A stretch of DNA of 21,004 nucleotides from Paraglomus occultum (GCA_910592205.1 CAJVPJ010000605.1:1-21004); one strand, 5' to 3'. Shown: positions 1-9,723, counted from the stretch's first letter. A program made the numbers and translations. The notes: generated from the letters alone by a model not told the origin.

Positions 1-1759
1 CCTCTCAAAGTTTGATTGTACAATCGTTTGGATCGATGATCGGCAAAAATTACGTAGACTTTTGTCCAGTGAGTGTAGAAAGAAATGAAGTTCAGTGTAT
101 AAGATCGATCGGAATAATATTTATTTTATAACAACGGTTAGAACAACATAAACATGAGTTTTTGACGTTAGGTGGAAGGCTCACCAAAATAATCGAAACC
201 GTTTTTCAGCGCTGGTTACCATTTTCCTGAAACCCTTCTTACTAAATTAGCTAATGTTTATATAGGGTGCTCTCATCAGCTACCTCCCCTATCCAATTGT
301 CACAGTAGGGGAGGTAGAGCACCCCAAACTTGGCGTCATGTATTATTAGTACATCAACTCTTTCTATAATTTACTCCACATGGCTGCTATATCTATTGAG
401 AATTTCGATAGTGAAAATTTTTGGTGAAAAAAAAAAATTTATCGTCTCGTCAATTTATATCGAGGTTTGACTGTGTGTAAAACTTCTTTCCATAAGCTCA
501 ATAACAATTGGTTCTCAAACATTGTGAGCTTATTATAATGAGGTGTTTATATGAATGTTCTTTATCCCAAACAAGCATTAAGCCAAAGTCCAGATAGTAA
601 TATTTCTCCAACGCAGAACCATGTTAAATCACAGGCTCCTATATTTACGTGAAATAATATCTCTCCAACCTTATAATTGATATAACAAATAAGATGTAGT
701 TGGCTCGATCAATTATACCGAAATTTCTTATAGCAAGAATAATTTATTATATCAAGTCTCGGTGAACATTTTTCATATTTCCTAGATCGGAGTTCTTGTG
801 TCGAGAGCCATTTGTAACAAGAATTGACAATTACATTTGATGATGAAACACGAGGGTCGATAAATCATTAACTAAATTCCAAATCAATGTTGTAGCATTT
901 TCAGTCGGCTTTCAACGAAAATCAATTAATTCTGGGGTTGCGTTCTTTATTAACACACTTTATCTGCAATTGAATGCTAATTTAATTTATATGCATATGT
1001 GAGCTATCCGATCATAACACTCGCTTTGTGTCATACTGCGAGATTCCTAATTGGATGTAGCACAGGTTTTAATTGATGACGTCATGGTATACTCTGACCT
1101 TTACCGTTTGCTAGTATTAGTTAAAAAGCTTGGATTTTCGCATCTTTTATTAGACGTGGTTGTTGAACATTCCCGACTGCTTACGTACTACGGTAATTCT
1201 CACGTCGGGTCCAAAAAAACGGTTATATGTTGTGATGATCACTGCTTTACAATACCAACAGCCCCCTATTACTATTAACTATGATGTAACTCTGTTTTTG
1301 TTTTTGTTACTGTTACGACAAGATGATGAACACGTGTATTGTTTCCATTTGCGTCCTCTTTATTTTGAAATCGTAATCTGTAGCTTTTTGCATTGATCAT
1401 TACTTTCCCTATCGTCATTCACTTCCATTAAAATCGCTATAGTCTTGTTTCGCAGAGCAGCACTTTATTAAAATTGACTTGCGTACATCATTCCATTGAC
1501 CAAGGTAGGTAGGAGGAAACACCACATATGCAATAACCGGGTAGATATCCATAGCGAGATCCATCAGCTTGTTCATTCTGCACTTTCATCTACCAAACGG
1601 TTCCAAAATACTTTTCTTTTCGCTCCTTTATGCAATACACGTGATTTAAATCATCCCGACTGCGGTGTCACATTTGAAAAACGGCGCATGGCCAGATACC
1701 CAACTCAAATTTTTTCACACACAGGAATTCAACCCGTTTTAAAAAAAAAGCTCAGCTAG
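1..1759. other. Non-coding region upstream of the F-box gene
   Basis: No convincing gene is visible in these 1.76 kb. Open frames at 1051-1278 and 1496-1759 begin at TTG rather than ATG, have no recognisable domain and look like chance frames. The stretch holds one strong hairpin (265-324, listed separately) and a weaker inverted repeat, ATAAGCTCA (492-500) against TGAGCTTAT (525-533). A TAG stop lies directly before the F-box ATG at 1760, so the coding frame cannot extend into this region without an upstream intron. The promoter and 5' UTR of the F-box gene must lie in the last few hundred bases, but I see no diagnostic element. Confidence 0.6.
265..324. repeat. Long inverted repeat / hairpin, possible MITE remnant
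   Basis: CTACCTCCCCTA (280-291) is perfectly complementary to TAGGGGAGGTAG (306-317) across a 14-nt loop. The stem continues with GGGTGCT (265-271) pairing to AGCACCC (318-324) after an 8-nt one-sided bulge (272-279, CTCATCAG). Together this is 19 paired bases. The right arm is preceded by CACAG and reads like the end of a pogo/Fot-type DNA transposon (CAGTAGGGGAGG...), but no clear target-site duplication is visible. The class assignment is inference. Confidence 0.55.
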
Positions 1760-4207
1760 ATGTCGGTCTTGGAACCCTCAATAATTTGTCTATATCATAT
1801 ACTTGATCACCTGGAGGCAGAAGATATTTCTCGATGTGCACAAGTATCAAGAACATGGAGAGACGCATGCTATCGTGAATGTGTATGGGAGAAACTTTGC
1901 AGGCGAAGGTAATATAGCCACACTTGTATAGTACATAAAGGGGGTGAAAATGATGAAAATACTATAGTCACCGTAGAAAACCAACTAATCAGCTTAAGAT
2001 AATATCACCATAGTATTAATCATTCTTTTCTTATAAAGCTTAGTCTTTCTAGTCTTCCTGACTTGTCAATCTTCCAATTCTTAATCCTCCTAATCTTCTG
2101 TTATCCCCATCATTGATACTCTATGATCTATGAGTAGATGGAAATATTGGAAGATTAAACCCAAGAACACTACAGGATGGAGACAAGTATTCTTAGCAAG
2201 AGCGACAACTGACAAATGGGCGCTAGAAATATTGAATGATTTAGCAAACTGTGGAGCATTATTCTTGGCAAATACTAGGAAACTAAGACAGTTGGGTGAT
2301 AATGCTAGAGATGTCTTATTGTGGGTGATGAATAAACCCGATGAGGTCTGATGATCTTGAATAATAGTAAATCAATCGTTAGATTGATTTACGTTGTTTA
2401 TATACTGTATGTGTTTGTACAAGCATATTACTCTGTACATTAACTCGCTTTCCTTTTACCTTTACCCGTTTACAATTACCCACCCCTTAACATTTTCGTC
2501 TCGCTTTACCGACTCTTAATGGACGCTCATTCTAGTCATCTCTCACTCACAGCTACTTTGCTAAACGAACGCTGCAGTGTACAAGGCGGTATCATGTCAT
2601 AAATCAATGGAGAGCATGGAGAGATGGCAACATCCAATTTTCAACAATACATGGATTCGGTCTGATGGCGATATTGTTCAATGAAAGAATAGACTTGGAG
2701 GACGTTATCACCGAAATCAATATGTTGGCTGGTGAATTTATGAGATTGCATCCGCCCGATACTGCTTCTCCACTCGATCGATTTTACGCTCTGGCAGCGT
2801 TCTTTACACAAAAGTACGGATCCAATCACTCATATTACGAAATAGAGACTAAGTTAATGTATATGTTACATCCAATCACAGAGACAAAAGGAAGCAAAGC
2901 TTCAATATTAGCAATAATATTCGAAGAACTCGCTAGGCAATGTGGTATACCTAACGTAGAAATAGTGGCTGACAGGGAACGGCGCTCATATCGGCGATAT
3001 CATTTTGTAAGATATTACGAACGGATAATATCAGACACTTTGGAAGATTCTATCGAAGTTGATGATGAATATGCTGTTTATTTTATTGACTTTAAAAAAC
3101 ACTCTACAACGGGAGTCATGGCGGAAGAAATTTTTGATCAGCATGCGCTCCAGTATTATGGAGCATACTCGGGAGATTATATCCCCATTCCTCAGGCGGA
3201 ATTGTTTGTTCTCTTTGTTCATGATTATTGCCAGAATTTATCCAGACTATTAGGTCATAGCTCGGAGCTGTTCTACGGTGCAGCATTACAAAGACAATTT
3301 CTTACTAGATTAGAAAAGAATACGCTTGATTTCCAACTTATATGTCGAGATATCGAAGACTGGTGGACATACGTTGCAGTTACCTACCAATATCCTGAAG
3401 ACTATGAATTGGCAAGAGAAGCTTTAAGAGATGTGGCGCCATATTTTGAGAAGGCGCAAGGAGCAGATCTTGATTTGTGGAATGATATGACAGCTACTAT
3501 TCAGTCAGATATCGAACTATTGGAGACTAATGATGGTATTGAGTGGGATTATTCAGGGAAAGTTCAAAGAGGAGTAATCGGGGAGAGGGATCCGCAGTTC
3601 TTTGTTGGGGATGTAGTATATTTTGGAAAGTTTGGATGTCTTGGTGTCGTGTGTCGATGGGATCGAGGTGAGGACCGAGAGAAGCGGGGAAAGAATGACT
3701 GTGTGATAAAAGTATGTTGTTTGATCGAGAAAAGTCGGGATTGTGTACTAACAACAATTTCCGTTGATAGTATTTGATATTGAAATAGCAGAAACTGTAG
3801 GAAAATTTGCATATTGCGTAAGACTTTGAATTCCTTAATTATTCATAATTAATGATATGCACAATTCCGAAATCGCAATTATATCTCAATTTCTTACGTT
3901 CCTCTAATAGGATCGAGACCTTCGCCCAAATCAACCGTTCTATGAAATATTAACTCGGCGAGGCACATTCTTGTACTGTGCCGAAGAGAAACTCCAATTG
4001 GAACCAGCTACATCTGATCGACTCACTCGAACGGTCCCTCCAACTTTATACGGAGATTACACGGGCGATGAACAAGATTGGGAACTAGCTAAGGCACTTG
4101 GACCGATAACTACTGAATTAGTCGGTAGCTTTTTTGAGAGATGGGATCCCGAGTCGGGCAAGTATATAATGAACTGGAGTACGCGAAAGTGGTTCCCTCA
4201 TGGCTGA
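1760..4207 (+). CDS. F-box protein with SirB1-like and YccV-like domains (FBXO21 type)
   Basis: Predicted substrate adaptor of an SCF (SKP1-cullin-F-box) ubiquitin ligase. Model: exons 1760-1908, 2138-2345, 2578-3711 and 3911-4207, 1788 nt, 595 aa. The F-box is at about residues 4-50 (LEPSIICLYHILDHLEAEDI, then a VSRTWRDAC segment and VWEKLC). A SirB1/transglutaminase-like-2 region covers roughly residues 150-300 (ILFNERIDLEDV, then KASILAIIFEELARQCGI). A YccV/hemimethylated-DNA-binding-like domain covers about 457-525 (DPQFFVGDVVYFGKFGCLGV, RPNQPFYEIL, YCAEEK); its sequence is split by the last intron and restored in frame by splicing 3711 to 3911. This three-domain order matches FBXO21 and its fungal relatives. 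Intron 2 uses a weak donor (GTCTGA) and intron 1 has tandem acceptors three bases apart (after 2134 or 2137). The start follows an in-frame TAG immediately upstream. Family assignment is secure; the exact exon 2/3 junction is less so. Confidence 0.88.
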
Positions 4208-4426
4208 GATTAGAAAAAATGAAGGTGGGAATTGGTAAGTCAACAATGGTAAATGAAAAGAGTGAGTGGGTTGGAAATAGTTGCCGACAGGTAAAAGCTG
4301 TGTGAATTGGGATGGCGTGAGAATACAAGTACGTGTGTATTGAGGTCAACATTCTCTTTTTTTTTTTTCAGATGCCTGGACTGTTACGTGAAAAATTTTA
4401 CTTATCGCGCTGCAAAAAAATATAAA

Positions 4427-4588
4427 ATGTCCTTGGATTTTGTAAATTTAGATTTAAAGACCGGGAGGCACGACAAAAACAGTACAAGTAGTTTATTACA
4501 TCTGACAAAAGATTGGGAAAATAATTTAAACGACTTTGACAATGAATTATTGGCAATTGATATATCCGCCAAAAGCTCATTCTTCTGA
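4427..4588 (+). CDS. Small ORF of unknown function, uncertain
   Basis: 53-codon ORF starting at an ATG and lying just after a polypyrimidine-CAG acceptor-like site ending at 4371. The open frame extends upstream of the ATG through that site. The peptide is polar and acidic toward its C-terminus (KDWENNLNDFDNELLAID), with no recognised domain, signal peptide or membrane segment. It overlaps the probable 3' UTR of VPS37 on the other strand. It may be a terminal exon of an unannotated transcript, or chance. I do not recognise a family. Confidence 0.2.
   Translation: MSLDFVNLDLKTGRHDKNSTSSLLHLTKDWENNLNDFDNELLAIDISAKSSFF
4492..4497 (-). terminator. Possible poly(A) signal of VPS37
   Basis: AATAAA on the minus strand, about 120 bp beyond the VPS37 stop codon. 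If used, the VPS37 3' UTR overlaps the plus-strand ORF at 4427-4588. Confidence 0.4.
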
Positions 4589-4616
4589 CTTCTACCCTTT
4601 TCACCCCTTATTATTT

Positions 4617-5982
4617 TTATTGTGTTAACCCCATTATCTGCGGTTTCCTAGCTACTCTTTCGATCTTTGCATTTCTCAAATGATATACCTTCCTGAGCTC
4701 CCGGTATCCTTTTAAAAATGCATCAACCTCAAGATCACCTTCCAAAAACGAATTAGCTACCTGCTCTGACAACTCGTCACATGACTGAGATTCAGATTTC
4801 AACTTTGCGATAAGTAGTTCGGGTGTGAAACGCTAGTAACAGGAAGACAATTGTGTAATAATACTTAGTTATGATGTTGACAATTTGGTAATAATGATTT
4901 TAGGGATGTAATAGTGGGTAATATTCACGGCAACGGAAGAATATGTATAATGGGTAATGAGGTATTTTTGGGAGGGGTTGGGCGAGTGGAATATTGGGTA
5001 TATAACAAGACTATGCCGAGAATAGACCCAGCTGGTGACGTGGGTATGGACTAAAATATAAAAATATTTTTTCGGTTTCTCTCAGTTGATATGCAACTTG
5101 AGCAAGCTACTTTTTTTTTTTTTTACGTGTGGCCCACGCCAAGAACAAACCCCATTTCTAAAATGAATCAGACTGGGTTCTATCTCTGTGCTAAAAACAA
5201 CAAATAAAATAGCAAATTATCAAATTTTCGCATTAAATTCAATGATTACCTGAAGTGCTTCTTGCTGCTTTTTCAGCTTCTCTTGTAGTGTGCTATATAT
5301 TTCCCTCACTTTATCTTCATGTTCATGAATTGATTCGCGCAACTGTATTAACTCTTGTTCACGTGATAAGGTTTTCTCTTTGCGAAATAATGTTCTTGTA
5401 TATTAGATCGAGACATGATGAGGAATAGGAAATGATTATATAATTGTCTGTTTTTCATAGGGAAAAAAATGTCTCATACTTGCTAACAGCTCGTTCTGCA
5501 TCCTCATTTCGTCTTGCAGTATCATCATGTTTCTTACTTGTTCCAATTGCTCAAAGAACGCATCAAACACTACATCACTCGATAGCAATTCCTCTAGTTC
5601 TTCTTTGCTTTGGAAATAGATCAATGAGTAAACGACATATACCAGTTGAAATCGCATTCACACAGACTTTACCTCATATTGATGATGGCGGGGTATTCTT
5701 CAGCAATGGTCGCTTGTTTGGCAGCCAGCCCCAGCTTGTCGGCGTACACAGGGCCACCTCCGGTAGTCGAAAACGGAGGAATTGGAGGCGGTGGTTTGTT
5801 CTCATACCTTTGAGGAAATTATGTGAGCATGCGGGGGGTGGTGAAGGCACACGTTAATCAGGAAAAACGGCAACAGCTTACGATGGTACACCAGATCGAT
5901 TTGTCTCATCTTGTAATGAATTGGTATTTGATGTACCGTCTGATGTTCCTGCTGTAGGTCTTGGTCTGGGGGCAGTAGCCAT
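4617..5982 (-). CDS. VPS37: ESCRT-I subunit VPS37
   Basis: Component of the ESCRT-I complex (with TSG101/Vps23, Vps28 and Mvb12), which sorts ubiquitinated cargo into multivesicular endosomes. Minus-strand exons in transcript order: 5982-5882, 5807-5673, 5607-5480, 5377-5250, 4832-4617; total 708 nt, 235 aa. All four introns (74, 65, 102 and 417 bp) have GT..AG ends and preserve frame. The N-terminal third is proline-rich (MATAPRPRPTAG, then NKPPPPIPPF). The rest is the Mod_r (VPS37 C-terminal) domain from about residue 78 (KEELEELLSSDVVFDAFFEQ), through a long coiled coil (about 90-165: REQELIQLRESIHEHEDKV, EKLKKQQEALQ), to the diagnostic ending DAFLKGYRELRKVYHLRNAK. Length fits the family. 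The gene shares a 150-bp divergent promoter with the FUN14 gene. Confidence 0.93.
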
Positions 5983-6132
5983 ATTATTTTTGAAACTGAA
6001 AAACCCCAAAGATTCAAAAGGAAAGTCCCATTTATCATTGGATGCGGAGTTTTAATTTATCGACCAATCATAATAAGGCGTAATAACGGCTTAAAAACCA
6101 ACCGTTACTGTGCACAAACATTAATTTTTACC
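5983..6132. promoter_or_regulatory. Divergent promoter between VPS37 and FUN14 genes
   Basis: Only 150 bp separate the two start codons, so both promoters must lie here or overlap the genes. A CCAAT-type box, CCAATCA, is at 6064-6070. A short inverted pair, TAACGG (6084-6089) and CCGTTA (6102-6107), contains two AACGG cores of the kind bound by Myb factors. Function of these sites is inference from their sequence. Confidence 0.5.
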
Positions 6133-7140
6133 ATGTCACTTCCCCAGGGTGGACTTGTTTCTCACACACTTTCCGGCGTCGTACGCTCTCCAATCACTTT
6201 TCGACCAGCTTGCTTTGGCACGCCCATTCGCGTTTCCAGCTGGCTCAATTGCAGAGTTTTCGAAAGGCCTGATAGCCATGGTGAATTGATAAATATTGTG
6301 ATTGAGCTTTTGCAAAAGACGGCTCACTCGGTAGCAACGATAACGTATTGATATTGTTGTTAAATTTGGTAGATAAACTTATTAGAGGTTATATGACATC
6401 AATTGTCAGTCCGGATATGCAATGTCTTCGCGGAAAACCGATATCTTCGTACTGCTTGTTATTTACTTCAAATGGAAAACAGACTTTTATTGGAACTGCC
6501 GTTGTTTCATATGCCGTTTACTCGATTTTTTCAAGTGTGACTGGAAATGCTCACAATGTGATATACTGTATTGGTAAGCGATGTTTCACTCAACACATAG
6601 TGACTTTACAGTTATGTGAAAAAACCTGATTCGATTTTTTCGCTTTGATCAGATGAGAACCTTAATATAACCGCACGATCACAGACATCCGCATCCACAC
6701 CCATTATATATGATGTTCCACCACTATTCTCTTTTCCTAGTGGAGGAGTTAGTGATAACAGGAACCATAACAGAAATTATGGAAATGGTGGAAACAATGA
6801 GAACCAACCGAACATTCAGCAGATGGTTATGGGTGGAACGTTAGGCTTTGCTTCCGGATATTTGGTGAAAAAAGTCAGTAAACTAGCTGCCTTGGCATTG
6901 GGAGCTGCATTTGTCATCATTCAAGTGATGGATGTGCAAGGATATCATTTGAATTTGAGCCAATATTGGGGTCAAATGGAACCATACTATTTACAGATGC
7001 TTGATTTAGATCGAGATGGAAGAGTAACAGAGAGAGATCTTCGACAAGTGGCCAATAATGCGATGGAGTTTATTAAAAATACTCTTCACGCAGATATGAG
7101 TTTTGCTATTGGATTCGCGGTTGGGTTAAAATATGGCTAG
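6133..7140 (+). CDS. FUN14-domain mitochondrial membrane protein with EF-hand-like loop
   Basis: FUN14/FUNDC1-family protein; animal members sit in the mitochondrial outer membrane and act in mitophagy and ER-mitochondria contacts. Model: exons 6133-6280, 6373-6573, 6653-7140 (837 nt, 278 aa). Exon 1 encodes a Ser/Arg-containing N-terminus nearly free of acidic residues (MSLPQGGLVSHTLSGVVRSP), resembling a mitochondrial targeting peptide. Exon 2 gives a hydrophobic segment at about 86-105 (TFIGTAVVSYAVYSIFSSV). Exon 3 has an Asn/Gly-rich linker and then the FUN14 domain from about residue 172 (GGTLGFASGYLVKK, LAALALGAAFVIIQVM) to the C-terminal AIGFAVGLKYG. An EF-hand-type loop, DLDRDGRVTERD, is at residues 234-245 (7003-7038). 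The exon 2/3 junction is strong (GTAAGC..CAG). The exon 1/2 junction has weak signals, and a start at the exon 2 ATG (6393) is an alternative. Confidence 0.85.
7003..7038 (+). other. EF-hand-type Ca-binding loop inside the FUN14 protein
   Basis: The 12 residues have Asp at loop positions 1, 3 and 5, Gly at 6 and a hydrophobic Val at 8, the classic EF-hand pattern. Position 12 is Asp instead of the usual Glu, a substitution that in other EF-hands weakens calcium preference. It sits between the two hydrophobic parts of the FUN14 domain. Calcium or magnesium binding is inference. Confidence 0.7.
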
Positions 7141-7330
7141 AAATTCGTATGCGATAACAAAAAAAAAAGATTATATATAACGATCGTTGAGGATAGAATA
7201 GATTTTATAACATGATATTATGTGAAAGGGTCAAGTTTTATCACGAGTACAACGGGGCTATCTGCAAATAAGCAATTTTAATTCTTTAAGCGTAATAGTA
7301 ATAATATACACATATTTGCAAGAAACTGTT

Positions 7331-7336
7331 AATAAA
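7331..7336 (+). terminator. Possible poly(A) signal of the FUN14 gene
   Basis: AATAAA about 190 bp beyond the FUN14 stop codon, in AT-rich sequence. Confidence 0.45.
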
Positions 7337-7474
7337 TGCTAACACATTAAAGAGTAATTATTGTTTTCATCTCTTTACATCGAACGTTGTACAGCTTTGC
7401 TTTTGGATATTGTTCAGTGATATACATGAAAGCGTGAATTACCATTACAACATAAACGTTTAAAAGGTGTTTGT

Positions 7475-7732
7475 ATGTATAGTATTTTATCCAAGAGATC
7501 CGGCATGCTAATACGTTTTTCAAAATTAAAGTTTGCTTTTCCCAGCAGACTGTCTACTAATACCAAACAAGCATGCATAAAAGTCATTAACCTCAAAAAG
7601 TCTGATCCTCGACTTGCATCAATTTTTTTGGTGGGACAAAAGTTTATACAGATGTTATTTTGCTCACGGGTTCGGCGTAACTTAATAAGTTTATGGTCAT
7701 TGTTGACCAGTTTCATTCGAAGATTCATATGA
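7475..7732 (+). CDS. Hypothetical basic small ORF, uncertain
   Basis: 85 codons from ATG to TGA with no intron. The first 30 residues are Lys/Arg/Ser-rich without acids (MYSILSKRSGMLIRFSKLKF), which could resemble a mitochondrial presequence, but AT-rich DNA can produce this composition by chance. The opposite strand is also open for 104 codons (7414-7728), so neither is well supported. No family recognised. Confidence 0.15.
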   Translation: MYSILSKRSGMLIRFSKLKFAFPSRLSTNTKQACIKVINLKKSDPRLASIFLVGQKFIQMLFCSRVRRNLISLWSLLTSFIRRFI

Positions 7733-7858
7733 TAAAACCGATAAAACCATATTTAAATGTCTGAATCTGTGCAACAAACTTTACATAATCTACTTTTCAC
7801 AAAACACTAAAAAGGTGCTGTCAATCAAGCATTCTCATTTCAAGATATGCAACAACGG

Positions 7859-8044
7859 TTACAATGTACCAGCGTACGAGCCACTCAATTCAATACCGCC
7901 ATGTGATAGTTCATAGAATGAAGAAGCATCAGTGGCAGGCTTAGGCTTGGCATCATCTGTTGGCAGCGCTGAGTATGGCGAGTTTTGTTTTATATATTCC
8001 AGAAGAAAAGATGTAATGAATTGATACAACGGGTAAGAACGCAT
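7859..8044 (-). CDS. Hypothetical 61-aa ORF, uncertain
   Basis: Minus-strand ORF from ATG to TAA. The peptide starts with a hydrophobic/aromatic stretch (MRSYPLYQFITSFLLEYIKQ) and continues with a polar segment (PTDDAKPKPATDASSFYELS). The composition is more protein-like than its neighbours. An in-frame TAA lies three codons upstream of the ATG, so the reading frame starts here unless spliced. I do not recognise it. Confidence 0.2.
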   Translation of the reverse strand: MRSYPLYQFITSFLLEYIKQNSPYSALPTDDAKPKPATDASSFYELSHGGIELSGSYAGTL

Positions 8045-8766
8045 GTTATATTATCAAAGCTTGATTTAACGGCGGCATATACTGCAATGGTCCTGGCATT
8101 GAAAGACTCATTTAACATGCCTGCTGCAAGATGAATGCGTACAGCAGTGCGGTGCCGACACGTCTTGGCAGATATCTGGGAAAACTCTAATACTAACCCA
8201 TATTAATATGTAATCTACAGAACATGTATGCCCTGGTATTATAATGGGGCCTTATCTATGTGACACTAAGCAACATGGTAAAAATAGAAATTGATGGCCG
8301 TGCGTTTATTAGAAAACGTGCTATCATTATTATGGCAATTAACAAACATTAAAGCGTTATCAAATATGAAATTGACGTTGTACAGAAAAGTTTCGAAAGG
8401 GCTGAAAGACTTGGAGCAAACGAATGCGCGGGATACGCGTTAGCACCTGCAGAAGATGAGGAATTGCATAATACTAAATGTCGTTTCATTCTTAATGATA
8501 GTAACACAAGAAACAGGGTAAAGACTAAACGCGCAGGGCGCAAATCTAATCTTGTTTCATCTGGTTTCTGCATACAGGTTACGAGTACAAGATTATTATT
8601 CTTTATTGACTAGCACTCTTTTTGTCGTTCAAATTCCGATAAAAGATAGGCATGTGAATATCAATATCAATTTGTGTAACTATTATTGATAAACAATTTT
8701 TATATAATCGATGAAAAATTTGCCTTGCATTTCTTCGAGTCTCTTTCGTTTACAAAAGGCGAAACA

Positions 8767-9723
8767 ATGACGACCCTAACGCTAAGCTGCTTGCTCATGG
8801 GCGATGACCCTTATGCTAACGTTTTTACTGTTGATATTGACGACAACAAACTCGTCAGTCATCTCAAGAAAGCCATCAAACAAGAGCAACCGCAAACTTT
8901 TGCCAACGTCGACTCCAAAAATCTAAAGCTATGGAAGGTTAATATCCCTCTCGACGAGCCAGAGCCCAACTTGAGCCTTACGACTACAAACAAGTTTAAC
9001 ATCACCATTAGGGAAGGACTTCCAGACGTAAAACTACTGTCGGCGTGGGACGATATCTCGGACTACTTTTCGGGCCAACCGCCCAAAAAACATGTGCACA
9101 TTGTCGTCCAGCCCGAACCATCGTCAGGCGTGCAAGCAGAGGCTAATGAGAATACGGAAAAGAGTAATTCGGTATGCAGTGTATTGTTGTTTGCGTAAAC
9201 TCTGTGCAAGTTGTTTATAATATAATATATGTCATAAAGAAATCAAGCTCGAACGTCCAAACCATTTCCAACGTCAATGAAATCAATGCTTGCAAGTCTC
9301 GTTGCTCCGTCGTCAACATCTGCCTGCAATCAATGGTTAGCACCACCACTGATCTACGTGAGTATACTTGCTGTATTTTTCACTATCGTCATGATTATTC
9401 TACATGCACGGATCGATTTATTAACGTAATCTACAGCGGAGGAAACGATGTACGAATGGATATGTAAGAGACTTAAGAAAATGTTTGGTTCTAAAACTAT
9501 TGAAACGCAAGCGCAAGAAGTGATCATAGATGTTTCGGTATGTATATTGCATTCCTTGACCGATTTTGTGTACGAATTGCATCTAAGCAAATGTGTTTTG
9601 TAGCAAATGGATCAGAGAAGTCTACCAATTACGAACGCTAATGAAACTAATCGTTGTGACGGTGGATTTGCACTTCTTAATTACTGCCAACAAAACATGG
9701 TGTCCACGTCTACTGGCAAATAA
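8767..9723 (+). CDS. Crinkler (CRN) header protein without recognisable effector domain
   Basis: Exons 8767-9171, 9240-9357, 9437-9537, 9604-9723 (744 nt, 247 aa); introns of 68, 79 and 66 bp have GT..AG ends and keep frame. Residues 1-118 are a complete CRN N-terminal ubiquitin-like header: TLSCLLMGDDPYANVFTVDI, a helix with LVSHLKKAIKQEQ, then NLKLWKVNIPL and the closing KKHVHIVVQPEP, equivalent to the HVLVVVP end motif of oomycete CRNs. This wording is close to the CRN-like proteins expanded in arbuscular mycorrhizal fungi. CRN proteins are secreted or nuclear effectors or intracellular conflict proteins, usually with a C-terminal nuclease or kinase. Here the 129-residue tail is Ser/Thr/Asn/Cys-rich with a short cationic stretch (WICKRLKKMF), and I see no enzyme motif. 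No classical signal peptide is present. If intron 1 is retained, translation stops at 9198 after 143 aa. Confidence 0.82.

Larger units (their letters stand above)
4208..4616. other. Convergent 3' region between F-box gene and VPS37
   Basis: This spacer holds the 3' UTR of the plus-strand F-box gene and of the minus-strand VPS37. A strong donor-like GTAAGT (4235-4240) and a polypyrimidine-CAG acceptor (ending at 4371) could bound an intron in a plus-strand transcript. Joining them does not keep any coding frame open: the junction makes a TGA in the only suitable frame. A 3'-UTR intron or an unrecognised transcript are both possible. A small plus-strand ORF (4427-4588) is listed separately. 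Confidence 0.5.
7337..8766. other. Gene-poor spacer between FUN14 and CRN genes
   Basis: No gene is recognised. Besides the small ORFs listed separately, there is an 86-codon plus-strand open frame without an ATG at 8353-8613, encoding a charged peptide (for example KSFERAERLGANECAGYALA) with no known domain. A 9-bp direct repeat (GATAAAACC twice) occurs near 7731-7748. The CRN promoter must lie in the last few hundred bases; a TATAAT-like AT stretch is at about 8700-8707. No tRNA or rRNA was seen. Confidence 0.5.

Noticed and set aside
1051-1278. 75-codon plus-strand frame near the window start
   Set aside because: It begins at TTG, has no recognisable domain and lies in AT-rich DNA; likely chance.
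5444-5857. 137-codon plus-strand ORF
   Set aside because: It lies antisense to VPS37 exons 2 and 3, which have family-level similarity and correct splice sites; a shadow frame.
6136-6327. Minus-strand 63-codon ORF over the FUN14 first exon
   Set aside because: It overlaps an exon whose plus-strand reading gives a presequence-like N-terminus leading into the FUN14 gene; no domain or splice partner was found on the minus strand.
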